A stretch of DNA of 64,000 nucleotides, from the NCBI GenBank assembly GCA_019187225.1, contig JABAQQ010000001.1:124001-188000 (forward strand), given 5' to 3'. The translations under genes were made by a program, and so were the position numbers. Source of the DNA: Saprospiraceae bacterium. GTDB lineage: Bacteria; Bacteroidota; Bacteroidia; Chitinophagales; Saprospiraceae. The stretch's first letter is position 1. The number at the start of each line of letters is the position of its first letter. Below, piece after piece: positions 17,098 through 24,730 of this stretch. The notes beneath the pieces are model-generated. The model worked only from the letters and a program-made list of their open reading frames with translations. It was not told where the DNA came from and ran no database searches.

Positions 17098-17676
17098 ATG
17101 GAAATCATTGCTTTACAGGGACATCGCAAAGAAAGTTCCGGCAAGGAAGGGACAAGAAAAATCCGCAATAACGATCAGGTCCCGGCGATCATGTATAAAA
17201 GCGGCGGCGGCGAGGCGATTCAGTTTGCACTGAACCAACCCGACGTTCGCCACTTGATTTATACTTCAAAATTCAAACTGGCGGAAATTGCACTGAACGG
17301 TCAATCGCACAAGTGTATCGTAAAAGATATTCAGTTTCACCCTGTGACGGACGCGGTGCTCCATGTGGATTTCCTCGAATTGGTACCGGGTGTGAAATTC
17401 AAAGCGACTGTGCCCCTGCGTTTTGCAGGCCAGGCACCGGGCGTAAAAGAGGGCGGTAAATTCATTCCGCGTATGCGTCAGGTCAACATCCTGACCACCC
17501 CCGAAAAAGTGGTGGACGAAGTAATTGCAGACATTTCTGCGATGGAACTCGGCTCTACGATCCGGGTGCGCGACATTACTCCTACTGAAGGTGTCGAAAT
17601 CACCAATACCGGCGCCGTGCCGATCGCTTCCATCGAAATTCCGCGCGCGTTGAAAGGCAGCGCTCCGGCGAAGTAA
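17098..17676 (+). CDS. rplY: 50S ribosomal protein L25 (Ctc form)
   Basis: A 192-residue ribosomal protein binding 5S rRNA. It has the L25 domain (residues 1-95: LQGHRKESSGKEGTRKIRNNDQVPAIMY at the start, AEIALNGQ, VKDIQFHPVTDAVLHVDF) followed by the TL5/Ctc C-terminal beta domain (about 96-185). This is the long form found across Bacteroidota. The upstream in-frame extension begins ahead of the -7 element and is rejected in favour of the ATG at 17098. A strong terminator follows. Confidence 0.95.
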   Translation: MEIIALQGHRKESSGKEGTRKIRNNDQVPAIMYKSGGGEAIQFALNQPDVRHLIYTSKFKLAEIALNGQSHKCIVKDIQFHPVTDAVLHVDFLELVPGVKFKATVPLRFAGQAPGVKEGGKFIPRMRQVNILTTPEKVVDEVIADISAMELGSTIRVRDITPTEGVEITNTGAVPIASIEIPRALKGSAPAK

Positions 17677-17704
17677 AAAATATCGGACTGATAACCCAAA
17701 ACCT

Positions 17705-17746
17705 GAGAGAGGCAAGCTGTTTACGCAGCTTGCCTCTCTCTGTTTT
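17705..17746 (+). terminator. Terminator of rplY
   Basis: A perfect 15-bp stem (17705-17719 with 17726-17740) with a 6-base loop is followed by TGTTTTCC. It lies 28 bases after the rplY stop. Confidence 0.9.
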
Positions 17747-17752
17747 CCCCAA

Positions 17753-17791
17753 AACAAAAAAAGGCCTCGCCGGTATTGCACAGGCGAAGCC
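17753..17791 (-). terminator. Terminator of the converging TonB receptor gene
   Basis: Read on the minus strand, GGCTTCGCC (17791-17783) pairs with GGCGAGGCC (17771-17763), with one G-T mismatch, and is followed by a run of seven T and then GTTTT. It terminates the receptor gene that comes in from the right, back to back with the rplY terminator. Confidence 0.8.
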
Positions 17792-17842
17792 GCTTTCTCC
17801 GAAAAACCAAATCAAACTTTCATTCTTTATTTCTTTTGGTAG

Positions 17843-17892
17843 AAAGTGGAGGGTTGTGAGGCAAAACCTTCTACCCTCCACCCTCTACCTTT
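17843..17892. repeat. Inverted word array, CCCTCCA family
   Basis: A G-rich arm (GTGGAGGGTTGTG, about 17848-17860) and a C-rich arm (ACCCTCCACCCTCTACC, about 17874-17890) lie just past the stop of the minus-strand TonB receptor. Orientation is the same as all other arrays, with the G-rich arm first. Confidence 0.7.
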
Positions 17893-17893
17893 T

Positions 17894-20320
17894 TTAGTTT
17901 CTTCCCGATTTGATGCGCGAATTCACGTCTTCTGTGCCCGTTTTACGCTGGCGCGAACCTTTCACATTCTTGTTACCGAACCTGTAATCGAAGTTGAGGC
18001 GCAGGGTCTGGCTTTCCCAAGTGCCATTGCCCGTCATATAGAGGCCGGGTGTGAAGTCGTTGACGCTGCTCCAGCCTGCCGTGCCGAGCACGTCGCCCAT
18101 GGTAAGGCTGATGGTGCCGTCGCCATCGAATATTTGTTTTTTCACGCCGATGTCCATGGCTCCCATGGCCTTGCTGCGGAAAGTAGCCTGCCAGATGGTG
18201 GGGCTGTTGAACCAACCCGATACCTGGAAACTCCAGCCTTTCGGAAGGATAAAGTTTTGTTCACTATACAGGTTAAGCGTTTTGAACGACTCGGTGTATG
18301 CGTAACCTTCGCGGAAATTGGCCTCAAACGAACTGAGGATGCCGGTGACGCTCAGGTAACCCTGCCACCATTTGGCAATGGGCATCGGAGCGCCGATGCT
18401 GAGGGTAAAATTGTCCTGCGAAGCGATGTTGCCGTTGCGCAGGAACGACGCGCCGTTGCCCGCAGTGTCGATGTACTCGGTGAACACGTCGTTGGTGTGA
18501 CTGTAACCGAGGGTCGTGTTGAAAAAGCCCATGAACGTATGCGTCAGTTCCAGGCCGTTCGTGTATTGCGGACGCAGGAAGGGATTGCCTTTGCGGTACG
18601 TCAATTCGTCGAGTTTGTCCTCGAAGGGGTTGAGGTCGCGGTAACTGGGGCGGTCAATGCGGCGGCTGTACGTGAGGTTGAACTGGTTTTTGTCGTTCAG
18701 CGTATAAGTGACCGCCGCGCTGGGGAACAGGTCGAGGTAATCGTTCGCCACCATTTCGTTGCCGCCCGGTTTCTGGCTGGTCAGTTCGCCCTCCCAATCC
18801 GTGTGCTCGGCGCGCAGACCGGCCTGGAAACCCCATTTTTTCAATTGAATGTTGTAATTCACATAGCCGGCATTGACCATTTCATCGTACACGAAGCGGT
18901 TGCTGCGGTCAATATTCAGGACAGGGGTACCGTCAATGACATTGAAAAAATCGAAAGTGTTATCCGTTTTAACGTGGTTCATTTTGTAGCCGATGCCGAG
19001 TTTGCCTTTCAGGAAAGGTTGCTCGTAGTCGGCTTTCACAATCGTCATGTCAATATCGGTCGGCGTGCTGTTCTGGTAAATATTTTCCGAAAGCACGGTC
19101 TCTTCGCCCAGGTCTTTGTAGTAGTTGGGCTGGTATGAGGTGGCGCGGTAGCGGTACGCGCCGCGGTTGGCATCAATCGTCAGTTCGCGGCCACTTGTGT
19201 CGGCAAAGCGGTAGTTCAGGTTGAAATTGAGGTTCTTGCGGTCCTGCGGCTGATAATTGCCAGCCACCAGCACGGAATCAGGCTGACCGGGTGTTGCCAG
19301 ACTGGATATATAGGTGCGGGTGTTGTTGCTCGCGGGGCCCTGTGCCGTGCGGCCGTCCACGATGAAACCGATGGTGTGTTTGGAATTCAGGAAAAAATCA
19401 GAGCCGAATTTGAAGTTGTGGTTGTTGTTGTTGTCCTTCATTTCGCTCTTTTGGTCGAAACGCCGTCCATCCTGATCGCGCACAAGATTCAACTCGTTGT
19501 GCCAGTCGCCGAAGTGGTTGTTGTAGTTGCCGAATGCGTTCACCCAATCGTTGCGGTGGTTGAACGAGAACCTGCCGCCGCCTTTCAGACTTTCGCCATA
19601 GACCGCTTCGCCGCCCACGGAGCCGTTGGTGCCAAGGGCGCGGTTCTTGCGGGTTTTAAAGTTGATGATGCCGGCGTTGCCCGATGCGTCGTATTTGGCT
19701 GAAGGATTGGTGATCAATTCGATGGCGGCAATGTCTTCGGCGCGCAGGCCCTTGAGATAGCCTGCCAGGTCTTTCGAGTCCATGGGAACATCGCGTCCGT
19801 CAATCTGGAAGCGGACGCTGTTTTTGCCCTTCAGCATGATGTTGTCGTTGTTGTCCACCACCACGCCCGGGGCTTTGCGCAACAGTTCCAGCGCATTTTG
19901 CCCCTGCGAGTTGATATTGCCTTCCACGTTCATAATGGTCTTGTCGGATTTGACCTCGACGATCGGGCGGCGCGCCACAACGGTGACCTGGCTGATCTCT
20001 GTGGAGGACTCTTGCAGCGTGATTTTTTCCACCGGTTTGTCGCCGCCGTCGTACTCGAATACTGCCGCAGCGCCTTTGCCCATTCCCACCTGGTTGGCAT
20101 TCAGGAAGTAGCGTCCGGATGCGATGTTCTCAAATTCGTATTTGCCGTCGGAATCGGTAATGGCGCCTTTGACGAGAGCGGAGTCGGCGGCATTGTAGAG
20201 GACGACGGTGGCAAATTCGACGGCTTTACCGTCGGGCTGCGTCACTACGCCGCTGATCTTCTGGGCGTTAAGGGTTGATGCCGCAAAAAGCGCGGCAAGG
20301 CAAAACAGGAAGGCTTTCAT
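17894..20320 (-). CDS. TonB-dependent outer-membrane receptor
   Basis: An 808-residue outer-membrane protein. A signal peptide (MKAFLFCLAALFAASTLNAQ) is followed by a carboxypeptidase-regulatory-like domain (ISGVVTQPDGKAVEFATVV, about 21-100), a plug domain (about 115-215; ALELLRKAPGVVVDNNDNIMLKG, LRAEDIAAIELITNPSAKYDASGNAGIINF) and a beta-barrel of the outer-membrane beta-barrel type 3 group. The C-terminus is unusually basic (KGSRQRKTGTEDVNSRIKSGRN) and does not end in an aromatic residue. Ligand unknown. It stands alone with its own terminator. Confidence 0.9.
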   Translation of the reverse strand: MKAFLFCLAALFAASTLNAQKISGVVTQPDGKAVEFATVVLYNAADSALVKGAITDSDGKYEFENIASGRYFLNANQVGMGKGAAAVFEYDGGDKPVEKITLQESSTEISQVTVVARRPIVEVKSDKTIMNVEGNINSQGQNALELLRKAPGVVVDNNDNIMLKGKNSVRFQIDGRDVPMDSKDLAGYLKGLRAEDIAAIELITNPSAKYDASGNAGIINFKTRKNRALGTNGSVGGEAVYGESLKGGGRFSFNHRNDWVNAFGNYNNHFGDWHNELNLVRDQDGRRFDQKSEMKDNNNNHNFKFGSDFFLNSKHTIGFIVDGRTAQGPASNNTRTYISSLATPGQPDSVLVAGNYQPQDRKNLNFNLNYRFADTSGRELTIDANRGAYRYRATSYQPNYYKDLGEETVLSENIYQNSTPTDIDMTIVKADYEQPFLKGKLGIGYKMNHVKTDNTFDFFNVIDGTPVLNIDRSNRFVYDEMVNAGYVNYNIQLKKWGFQAGLRAEHTDWEGELTSQKPGGNEMVANDYLDLFPSAAVTYTLNDKNQFNLTYSRRIDRPSYRDLNPFEDKLDELTYRKGNPFLRPQYTNGLELTHTFMGFFNTTLGYSHTNDVFTEYIDTAGNGASFLRNGNIASQDNFTLSIGAPMPIAKWWQGYLSVTGILSSFEANFREGYAYTESFKTLNLYSEQNFILPKGWSFQVSGWFNSPTIWQATFRSKAMGAMDIGVKKQIFDGDGTISLTMGDVLGTAGWSSVNDFTPGLYMTGNGTWESQTLRLNFDYRFGNKNVKGSRQRKTGTEDVNSRIKSGRN

Positions 20321-20756
20321 TGCTTAATTTTTTAGCTGTAACGTTTTTGTTTCACACGTCGAAGTGCCGACGCAAGCGGATTAAAACAGTGGTGCAAAAA
20401 TGCAGAAAATAAGTATATGGCAAAACAAAGAACCTACCAATCAAATATACCTTTCTATCAAAATGCATTTTGCGCCGACGAAAGGAAGGTTGGGGTAATC
20501 AGGAGCCATTGAGGATCATTTTCAAAAATGAGCAATCAACAGTATATTTTGAGCTATCCTGATCACATTAATGACTTCCATACCCCCAAAGACAGGGCAA
20601 GAGACCGAAAGGTTACAGCGAGGCTGCACCGCGATCTGTTAAAGTTTGGATTGGATAGACGAATGGGGGGAATGACGGGACGAAGTTGCAGTAAACTCGT
20701 CTGACGGCTGATTCACCGGACGAATCGGACACAGAAAATTTGATACGCAAAACGGC
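20321..20756. other. Divergent-side intergenic region upstream of TonB receptor
   Basis: These 436 bases hold no credible gene. On the minus strand TATATTTG (20449-20442) fits the -7 consensus for the receptor, giving a leader of about 115 bases. A small hairpin (TCATTTT/AAAATGA) lies near 20517-20532. The stretch 20540-20740 resembles no feature I recognise; its lack of long frames in any direction suggests decayed sequence. Confidence 0.4.
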
Positions 20757-21533
20757 CTACATCACCATCTGCACTTCCTTCACTTCGAAAGTCTCCTCCC
20801 CTCCTTCCGTCTCCACCCGCAATCTTCCGGCCTCCGTAACGCCCCGGATAACGCCGCTGAACTCGGCTCCGTCAGCGGTGCGTACAAAAGACGCCGCCTC
20901 GCCGATGCGGTAAAGCGACCGCTCGTATTCCTCCCGGATGGCCGTCCGTTGCCCGGATTTGAGTTGCATATACCGCCGTTCGAGACACCCGAACAGCCGT
21001 TCGGCGACTTCATCCAGGTCGAATTCTTTTCTGCAATACAAAGCCAACGAGGTAGGATTGGGCAGGGAAGCGTCAAACTCCAATTGATTGACATTCAGAC
21101 CGATTCCGACGATGGAGGATTGCAGATATTGACCGGAAAGAGTGTTTTGGATCAGAATACCCGCAGTTTTGCGGTTGCCGAGATAGAGGTCGTTGGGCCA
21201 TTTGATGGCGGATGGCGGATTGCGGATTTCGGATTGGGCGGAGAGTGCCTCTGCCAGATCGTGGAGTGAAAGCGCTACGGCCATGCTCAGGTAGAATTGT
21301 GCCTGCGCTTCGAGCCAAACGGGATATAAGACCACGCTGAGCGTGAGGTTTTGGCCAGCGGCGCTTTCCCAGCGACTGCCAAACTGGCCCCTTCCGGCTG
21401 ACTGGCTGTCAGCCCGGACGACCGTGCCTTCCGGTGGCTTGCTTTTTGCGAGTAATTCGGCGGCCCAATCGTTCGTTGAAGTGAGTTCGTCGAAACGGTG
21501 GTAAACTTTTCCGATAAAAAGGGTGTTTGTCAT
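20757..21533 (-). CDS. birA: Biotin--[acetyl-CoA-carboxylase] ligase
   Basis: A 258-residue enzyme that activates biotin with ATP and transfers it to the carboxylase carrier protein. Conserved features are FDELTSTNDWA, ADSQSAGRGQFGSRW (the biotinyl-AMP loop GRGRxG variant), LTLSVVL, KWPNDLYLGNRKTAGIL and IVGIGLNVN. No N-terminal helix-turn-helix is present, so it is the monofunctional form. The linker before KWPND (SAQSEIRNPPSAI) is encoded by a word array at 21204-21242 and is slightly longer than usual. The start at 21533 places the family's conserved N-terminus first and avoids a repeat-free but unconserved extension. Confidence 0.92.
   Translation of the reverse strand: MTNTLFIGKVYHRFDELTSTNDWAAELLAKSKPPEGTVVRADSQSAGRGQFGSRWESAAGQNLTLSVVLYPVWLEAQAQFYLSMAVALSLHDLAEALSAQSEIRNPPSAIKWPNDLYLGNRKTAGILIQNTLSGQYLQSSIVGIGLNVNQLEFDASLPNPTSLALYCRKEFDLDEVAERLFGCLERRYMQLKSGQRTAIREEYERSLYRIGEAASFVRTADGAEFSGVIRGVTEAGRLRVETEGGEETFEVKEVQMVM
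21204..21242. repeat. In-frame single-arm word array in birA, AATCCGC family
   Basis: The words GATGGCG, GATTGCG, GATTTCG and GATTGGG lie inside birA. On the coding strand they read AATCCGAAATCCGC and encode QSEIRNPPSAI directly ahead of the KWPND active-site motif. The same words make the hairpin at 15051-15120. Confidence 0.75.
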
Positions 21534-21749
21534 GCGCTTGTACGCGATTTCAGGAGTTGACGAAATCATTTTTTTTCGTCTCAATCTGCAAACGGGCGAT
21601 GGTGCGATGTGTTATAAATCCATTTAAAGGACGTTATTAAAACGATAACACAGCAAAAGACGTTTTTGAAGGTGCAAATTACACCTTACCTTTAACCCCC
21701 GTTTGAACGCAACAAATAAACGAATCTAATCATCAACAAAATCAGCATC

Positions 21750-22145
21750 TTGATTACAGCCACAGCACCCCGGCGGGCAAAATCCCGCCAAACAGACTCC
21801 GAACAACTCAATCACCTCATTGTCGAGGGTATCCGGGACAAAAAAGGCAAAAATATCGTCCAACTCGACCTCCGGAAACTTGGCGACGCGCCGGCTGATT
21901 TCTTTATCATTTGCGAGGGCGATTCCAATACGCACGTCAAGGCCATTTCCGACAGCATTTACAAAAAAGTGAAGGAAGAAATGAACACCATGCCGTCGCA
22001 CACGGAAGGGTCGAACAATGCGAAGTGGATACTGATGGATTATTTCAACACCGTCGTCCATGTCTTTTACCCTGAAACGCGGCATTTTTACGAAATCGAA
22101 AATCTCTGGAGCGATGCGGAAACAACCGAGTTCGCCGAAGTGTAA
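21750..22145 (+). CDS. rsfS: Ribosome silencing factor RsfS (Iojap), TTG start
   Basis: A 131-residue protein of the RsfS/Iojap family that binds L14 and blocks subunit joining in starved cells. Conserved parts are LIVEGIRDKKGKNIVQLDLRKL, ADFFIICEGDSNTHVKAISD and KWILMDYFNTVVHVFYPETRHFYEIENLW. No ATG or GTG exists between the in-frame stop at 21717 and the conserved region, so the TTG at 21750 (or a nearby ATT) must serve as start. ftsH follows on the same strand across an inverted word array; rsfS-ftsH neighbourhood is common in Bacteroidota. Confidence 0.9.
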   Translation: MITATAPRRAKSRQTDSEQLNHLIVEGIRDKKGKNIVQLDLRKLGDAPADFFIICEGDSNTHVKAISDSIYKKVKEEMNTMPSHTEGSNNAKWILMDYFNTVVHVFYPETRHFYEIENLWSDAETTEFAEV

Positions 22146-22149
22146 AAAA

Positions 22150-22274
22150 AGTTGAGAAAGGCTGGTAAAGGTTTATCAGGTTGATTTTCTTAGTTTTGCA
22201 ATTGCAATGAATGGAGTCCTGAAATTTTATCAACCACGATTAACCCCCATCAACCTTAATGCCCTCATAAACCT
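22150..22274. repeat. Inverted word array, ATCAACC family
   Basis: A G-rich arm (22150-22186: GTTGAGAAAGGCTGG and related) and a C-rich arm (22226-22274: TATCAACCACGATTAACC, CATCAACCTTAAT) fill the rsfS-ftsH gap. A -7-like TAGTTTTG lies between them at 22191-22198, so the ftsH leader would begin inside the array. The words recur at 56.7 kb. Confidence 0.75.
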
Positions 22275-22285
22275 ATATCGCACAC

Positions 22286-24307
22286 ATGGAACAGGAAAAA
22301 AATAAAAATAGACGCGACGAGGAGCAGGACGAAATGCGCCCTCAACGCGAAAACGGACAGAACGGCGATGGCATGCCCCGGTTTAGCTTCATGTGGATAT
22401 ACATCCTCATCGGCTTGGCGTTGCTCGGTCTGCAAATGGCGAAGTTCATGGGTGGTTCGCAAAAAGCCACCATGCCCGAACTGGATAAATGGGCGCGCAA
22501 AGGCCACGTGGAACGCCTGGTCATCATCAGCGACACGGAAGCTCAGATATTTATCAAAAAAGACTCGCTGGCTTCAACCGACCACGCCAGTCTGAAAGCC
22601 GAACTGAAAGAAGTCAACAACAAGCTGCCACAATACGTGGTGAATGTGGGCAAACCGGAGGTGTACCAACCCTGGCTGAAAGAAGTGAACGAAGCCCTGG
22701 CCAAGGAAAAAAAGCCGAAGATCATTCCCATTATTGACCCGCAGACGAACTGGACGGCCACACTCCTGCCGTATCTGCTTCCGCTGCTGATCTTCATCGG
22801 TCTGTGGCTGTTCATCCTTCGCCGCATGGGCGGCGGAGCAGGCGGCCCCGGCGCTCAGATTTTTAACATCGGTAAATCGAAAGCCACCCTTTTCGACAAC
22901 AATACCAAGGTCAACATCACTTTCGCCGACGTGGCCGGCCTCGACGAAGCCAAAGAAGAAGTGATGGAAGTGGTTGATTTTCTGAAAAATCCGAAAAAAT
23001 ACACCACGCTGGGCGGTAAAATCCCCAAAGGCGTGTTGCTGGTCGGCCCTCCCGGTACCGGCAAAACGCTCTTAGCAAAAGCCGTTGCGGGCGAAGCCGG
23101 CGCACCATTTTTCTCGATCTCGGGCTCCGATTTCGTGGAAATGTTCGTCGGTGTAGGCGCTTCGCGCGTGCGCGACCTCTTCCGCCAGGCCCGCGAAAAA
23201 GCGCCGTGTATCATTTTTATTGACGAAATTGACGCCATTGGCCGCGCGCGCGGTCGCGGCGCCATCCAGGGCGGCAACGACGAACGCGAGAACACGCTCA
23301 ACCAGTTGCTGGTGGAAATGGACGGCTTCCCTACCGACAAAGGGGTGATCCTGATGGCCGCCACCAACCGCCCCGATATTCTCGACCACGCGCTCATGCG
23401 CCCGGGCCGTTTCGACCGCCAGATCGGCATCGGCCGCCCGGACCTGAACGGCCGCGCCCAGATATTTGAGGTGCACATGAAGAACATCAAGGTCGCACCC
23501 GAAGTCACGGCGCTGGCCTTGTCCGAAATGACGCCCGGCTTCGTCGGCGCCGACATTGCCAACGTGTGCAACGAAGCCGCGCTCATCGCCGCCCGCCGCG
23601 AGAAAAAAGCGGTGGACATGGACGACTTCAACTACGCCCTCGACAAGGTGATCGGCGGTCTGGAGAAGAAAAACAAGATCATCAGCCCGGAGGAAAAGCA
23701 GATCATCGCTTACCACGAAGCGGGCCACGCCATCTGCGGCTGGTTCCTCGAACACGCCCACCCGCTGGTGAAAGTGACCATCGTGCCGCGCGGTCTGGCA
23801 GCCTTGGGTTACGCTCAGTATTTGCCCAAAGAGCAGTACATCACGCGCAAAGAAAAGTTGCTCGACGATATGTGCATGACCCTCGGCGGTCGCGCTGCCG
23901 AGTCGGTGGTGTTCGACAAGATCAGCACCGGCGCCCAAAGCGACCTCGACCACATCACCAAGATGTCGTACGACATGATCATCAACTACGGTCTCAACGA
24001 CAAGGTAGGCAACGTATCGTATTACTCCATGATGAACGAGTCGTACATGCGCCCGTTCTCCGAGCAGACGGCTTACCTGATTGACCAGGAAGTGAAAAAG
24101 ATGATTGACGAGCAATACGACCGCGCCAAAAACCTGCTCCGCGACAAGCGCAAAGAACTCGACGCGTTGGCCCAGGCGCTTCTGGAAAAAGAGGTCCTGC
24201 ACCGCGCCGACCTGGAGCGCATCATCGGCAAGCGGCCCTTCAACGACCCCACGCCGGGCGAAAGCCACCGGGTGGCAGAAGTGGAACCGGTGCGGAGTGA
24301 TGATTAG
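22286..24307 (+). CDS. ftsH: ATP-dependent zinc metalloprotease FtsH
   Basis: A 673-residue membrane-bound AAA+ protease that degrades damaged membrane proteins and regulators. After a charged N-terminus come TM1 (about 34-52), a periplasmic domain and TM2 (about 153-173). The ATPase domain has GPPGTGKT near 253, FIDEIDAIG, and the second region of homology [21 protein letters not shown]. The protease zinc site HEAGH is near residue 477. All catalytic elements are intact and length is typical for Bacteroidota. Confidence 0.97.
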   Translation: MEQEKNKNRRDEEQDEMRPQRENGQNGDGMPRFSFMWIYILIGLALLGLQMAKFMGGSQKATMPELDKWARKGHVERLVIISDTEAQIFIKKDSLASTDHASLKAELKEVNNKLPQYVVNVGKPEVYQPWLKEVNEALAKEKKPKIIPIIDPQTNWTATLLPYLLPLLIFIGLWLFILRRMGGGAGGPGAQIFNIGKSKATLFDNNTKVNITFADVAGLDEAKEEVMEVVDFLKNPKKYTTLGGKIPKGVLLVGPPGTGKTLLAKAVAGEAGAPFFSISGSDFVEMFVGVGASRVRDLFRQAREKAPCIIFIDEIDAIGRARGRGAIQGGNDERENTLNQLLVEMDGFPTDKGVILMAATNRPDILDHALMRPGRFDRQIGIGRPDLNGRAQIFEVHMKNIKVAPEVTALALSEMTPGFVGADIANVCNEAALIAARREKKAVDMDDFNYALDKVIGGLEKKNKIISPEEKQIIAYHEAGHAICGWFLEHAHPLVKVTIVPRGLAALGYAQYLPKEQYITRKEKLLDDMCMTLGGRAAESVVFDKISTGAQSDLDHITKMSYDMIINYGLNDKVGNVSYYSMMNESYMRPFSEQTAYLIDQEVKKMIDEQYDRAKNLLRDKRKELDALAQALLEKEVLHRADLERIIGKRPFNDPTPGESHRVAEVEPVRSDD

Positions 24308-24330
24308 AAATTGGAAAGTGGGAAAAATAT

Positions 24331-24373
24331 ACGCCGCCGTGCTGAATCCCTTCAGTGCGGCGGCGTTATTATT
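24331..24373 (+). terminator. Terminator of ftsH
   Basis: A near-perfect 16-bp stem (24331-24346 with 24351-24366, two mismatched positions) with a 4-base loop is followed by TATTATTTG. It lies 23 bases after the ftsH stop. Confidence 0.82.
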
Positions 24374-24445
24374 TGCGCAAATACAAATGTTAAATTTTTA
24401 ACTTTAACATTATGTCTTTCTGAGCGTAGGGAGAAGGAATCTATT

Positions 24446-24652
24446 TTTGAATTTGAATTACCCGACGAGGAAGTAATTAACCTTTCTTTATTCGATGCCA
24501 CCGGTAAATTAGTTTCTGAGGTAAACGGCACTTTGCCCGCTGGTCAACATCAGATAAATCTGCCTGAAGTGAAAAACTGCCCTTCCGGACTTTATTTCTA
24601 TTCCCTAAAAGCAGGCCAGTGTTTCGCATCTGACAAAATAATAAAAAAATAA
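24446..24652 (+). pseudogene. Orphan T9SS sorting-domain remnant
   Basis: About 69 codons encode FEFELPDEEVINLSLFDATGKLVSEV, then LPAGQHQINLP, then SGLYFYSLKAG and DKIIKK. This is a complete type A T9SS C-terminal sorting domain, but there is no cargo domain, signal peptide or credible start upstream; the frame runs back into the ftsH terminator. It is best read as the tail of a deleted surface-protein gene. A dispersed-repeat-like stretch (TTTCTGAGCGTAGGG, 24417-24431) abuts its 5' end and may mark the deletion joint. Confidence 0.75.
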
Positions 24653-24730
24653 CCTGGCTATTTCACGCTTAGACCCGGCAACAACTTGTGTTGTCGGGAC
24701 TGTTTCCATTTAATGTATAATACACATCTC

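Noticed and set aside
24311-24445. N-terminal extension of the orphan sorting domain
   Set aside because: It translates the ftsH terminator and noncoding sequence; there is no signal peptide or start context.
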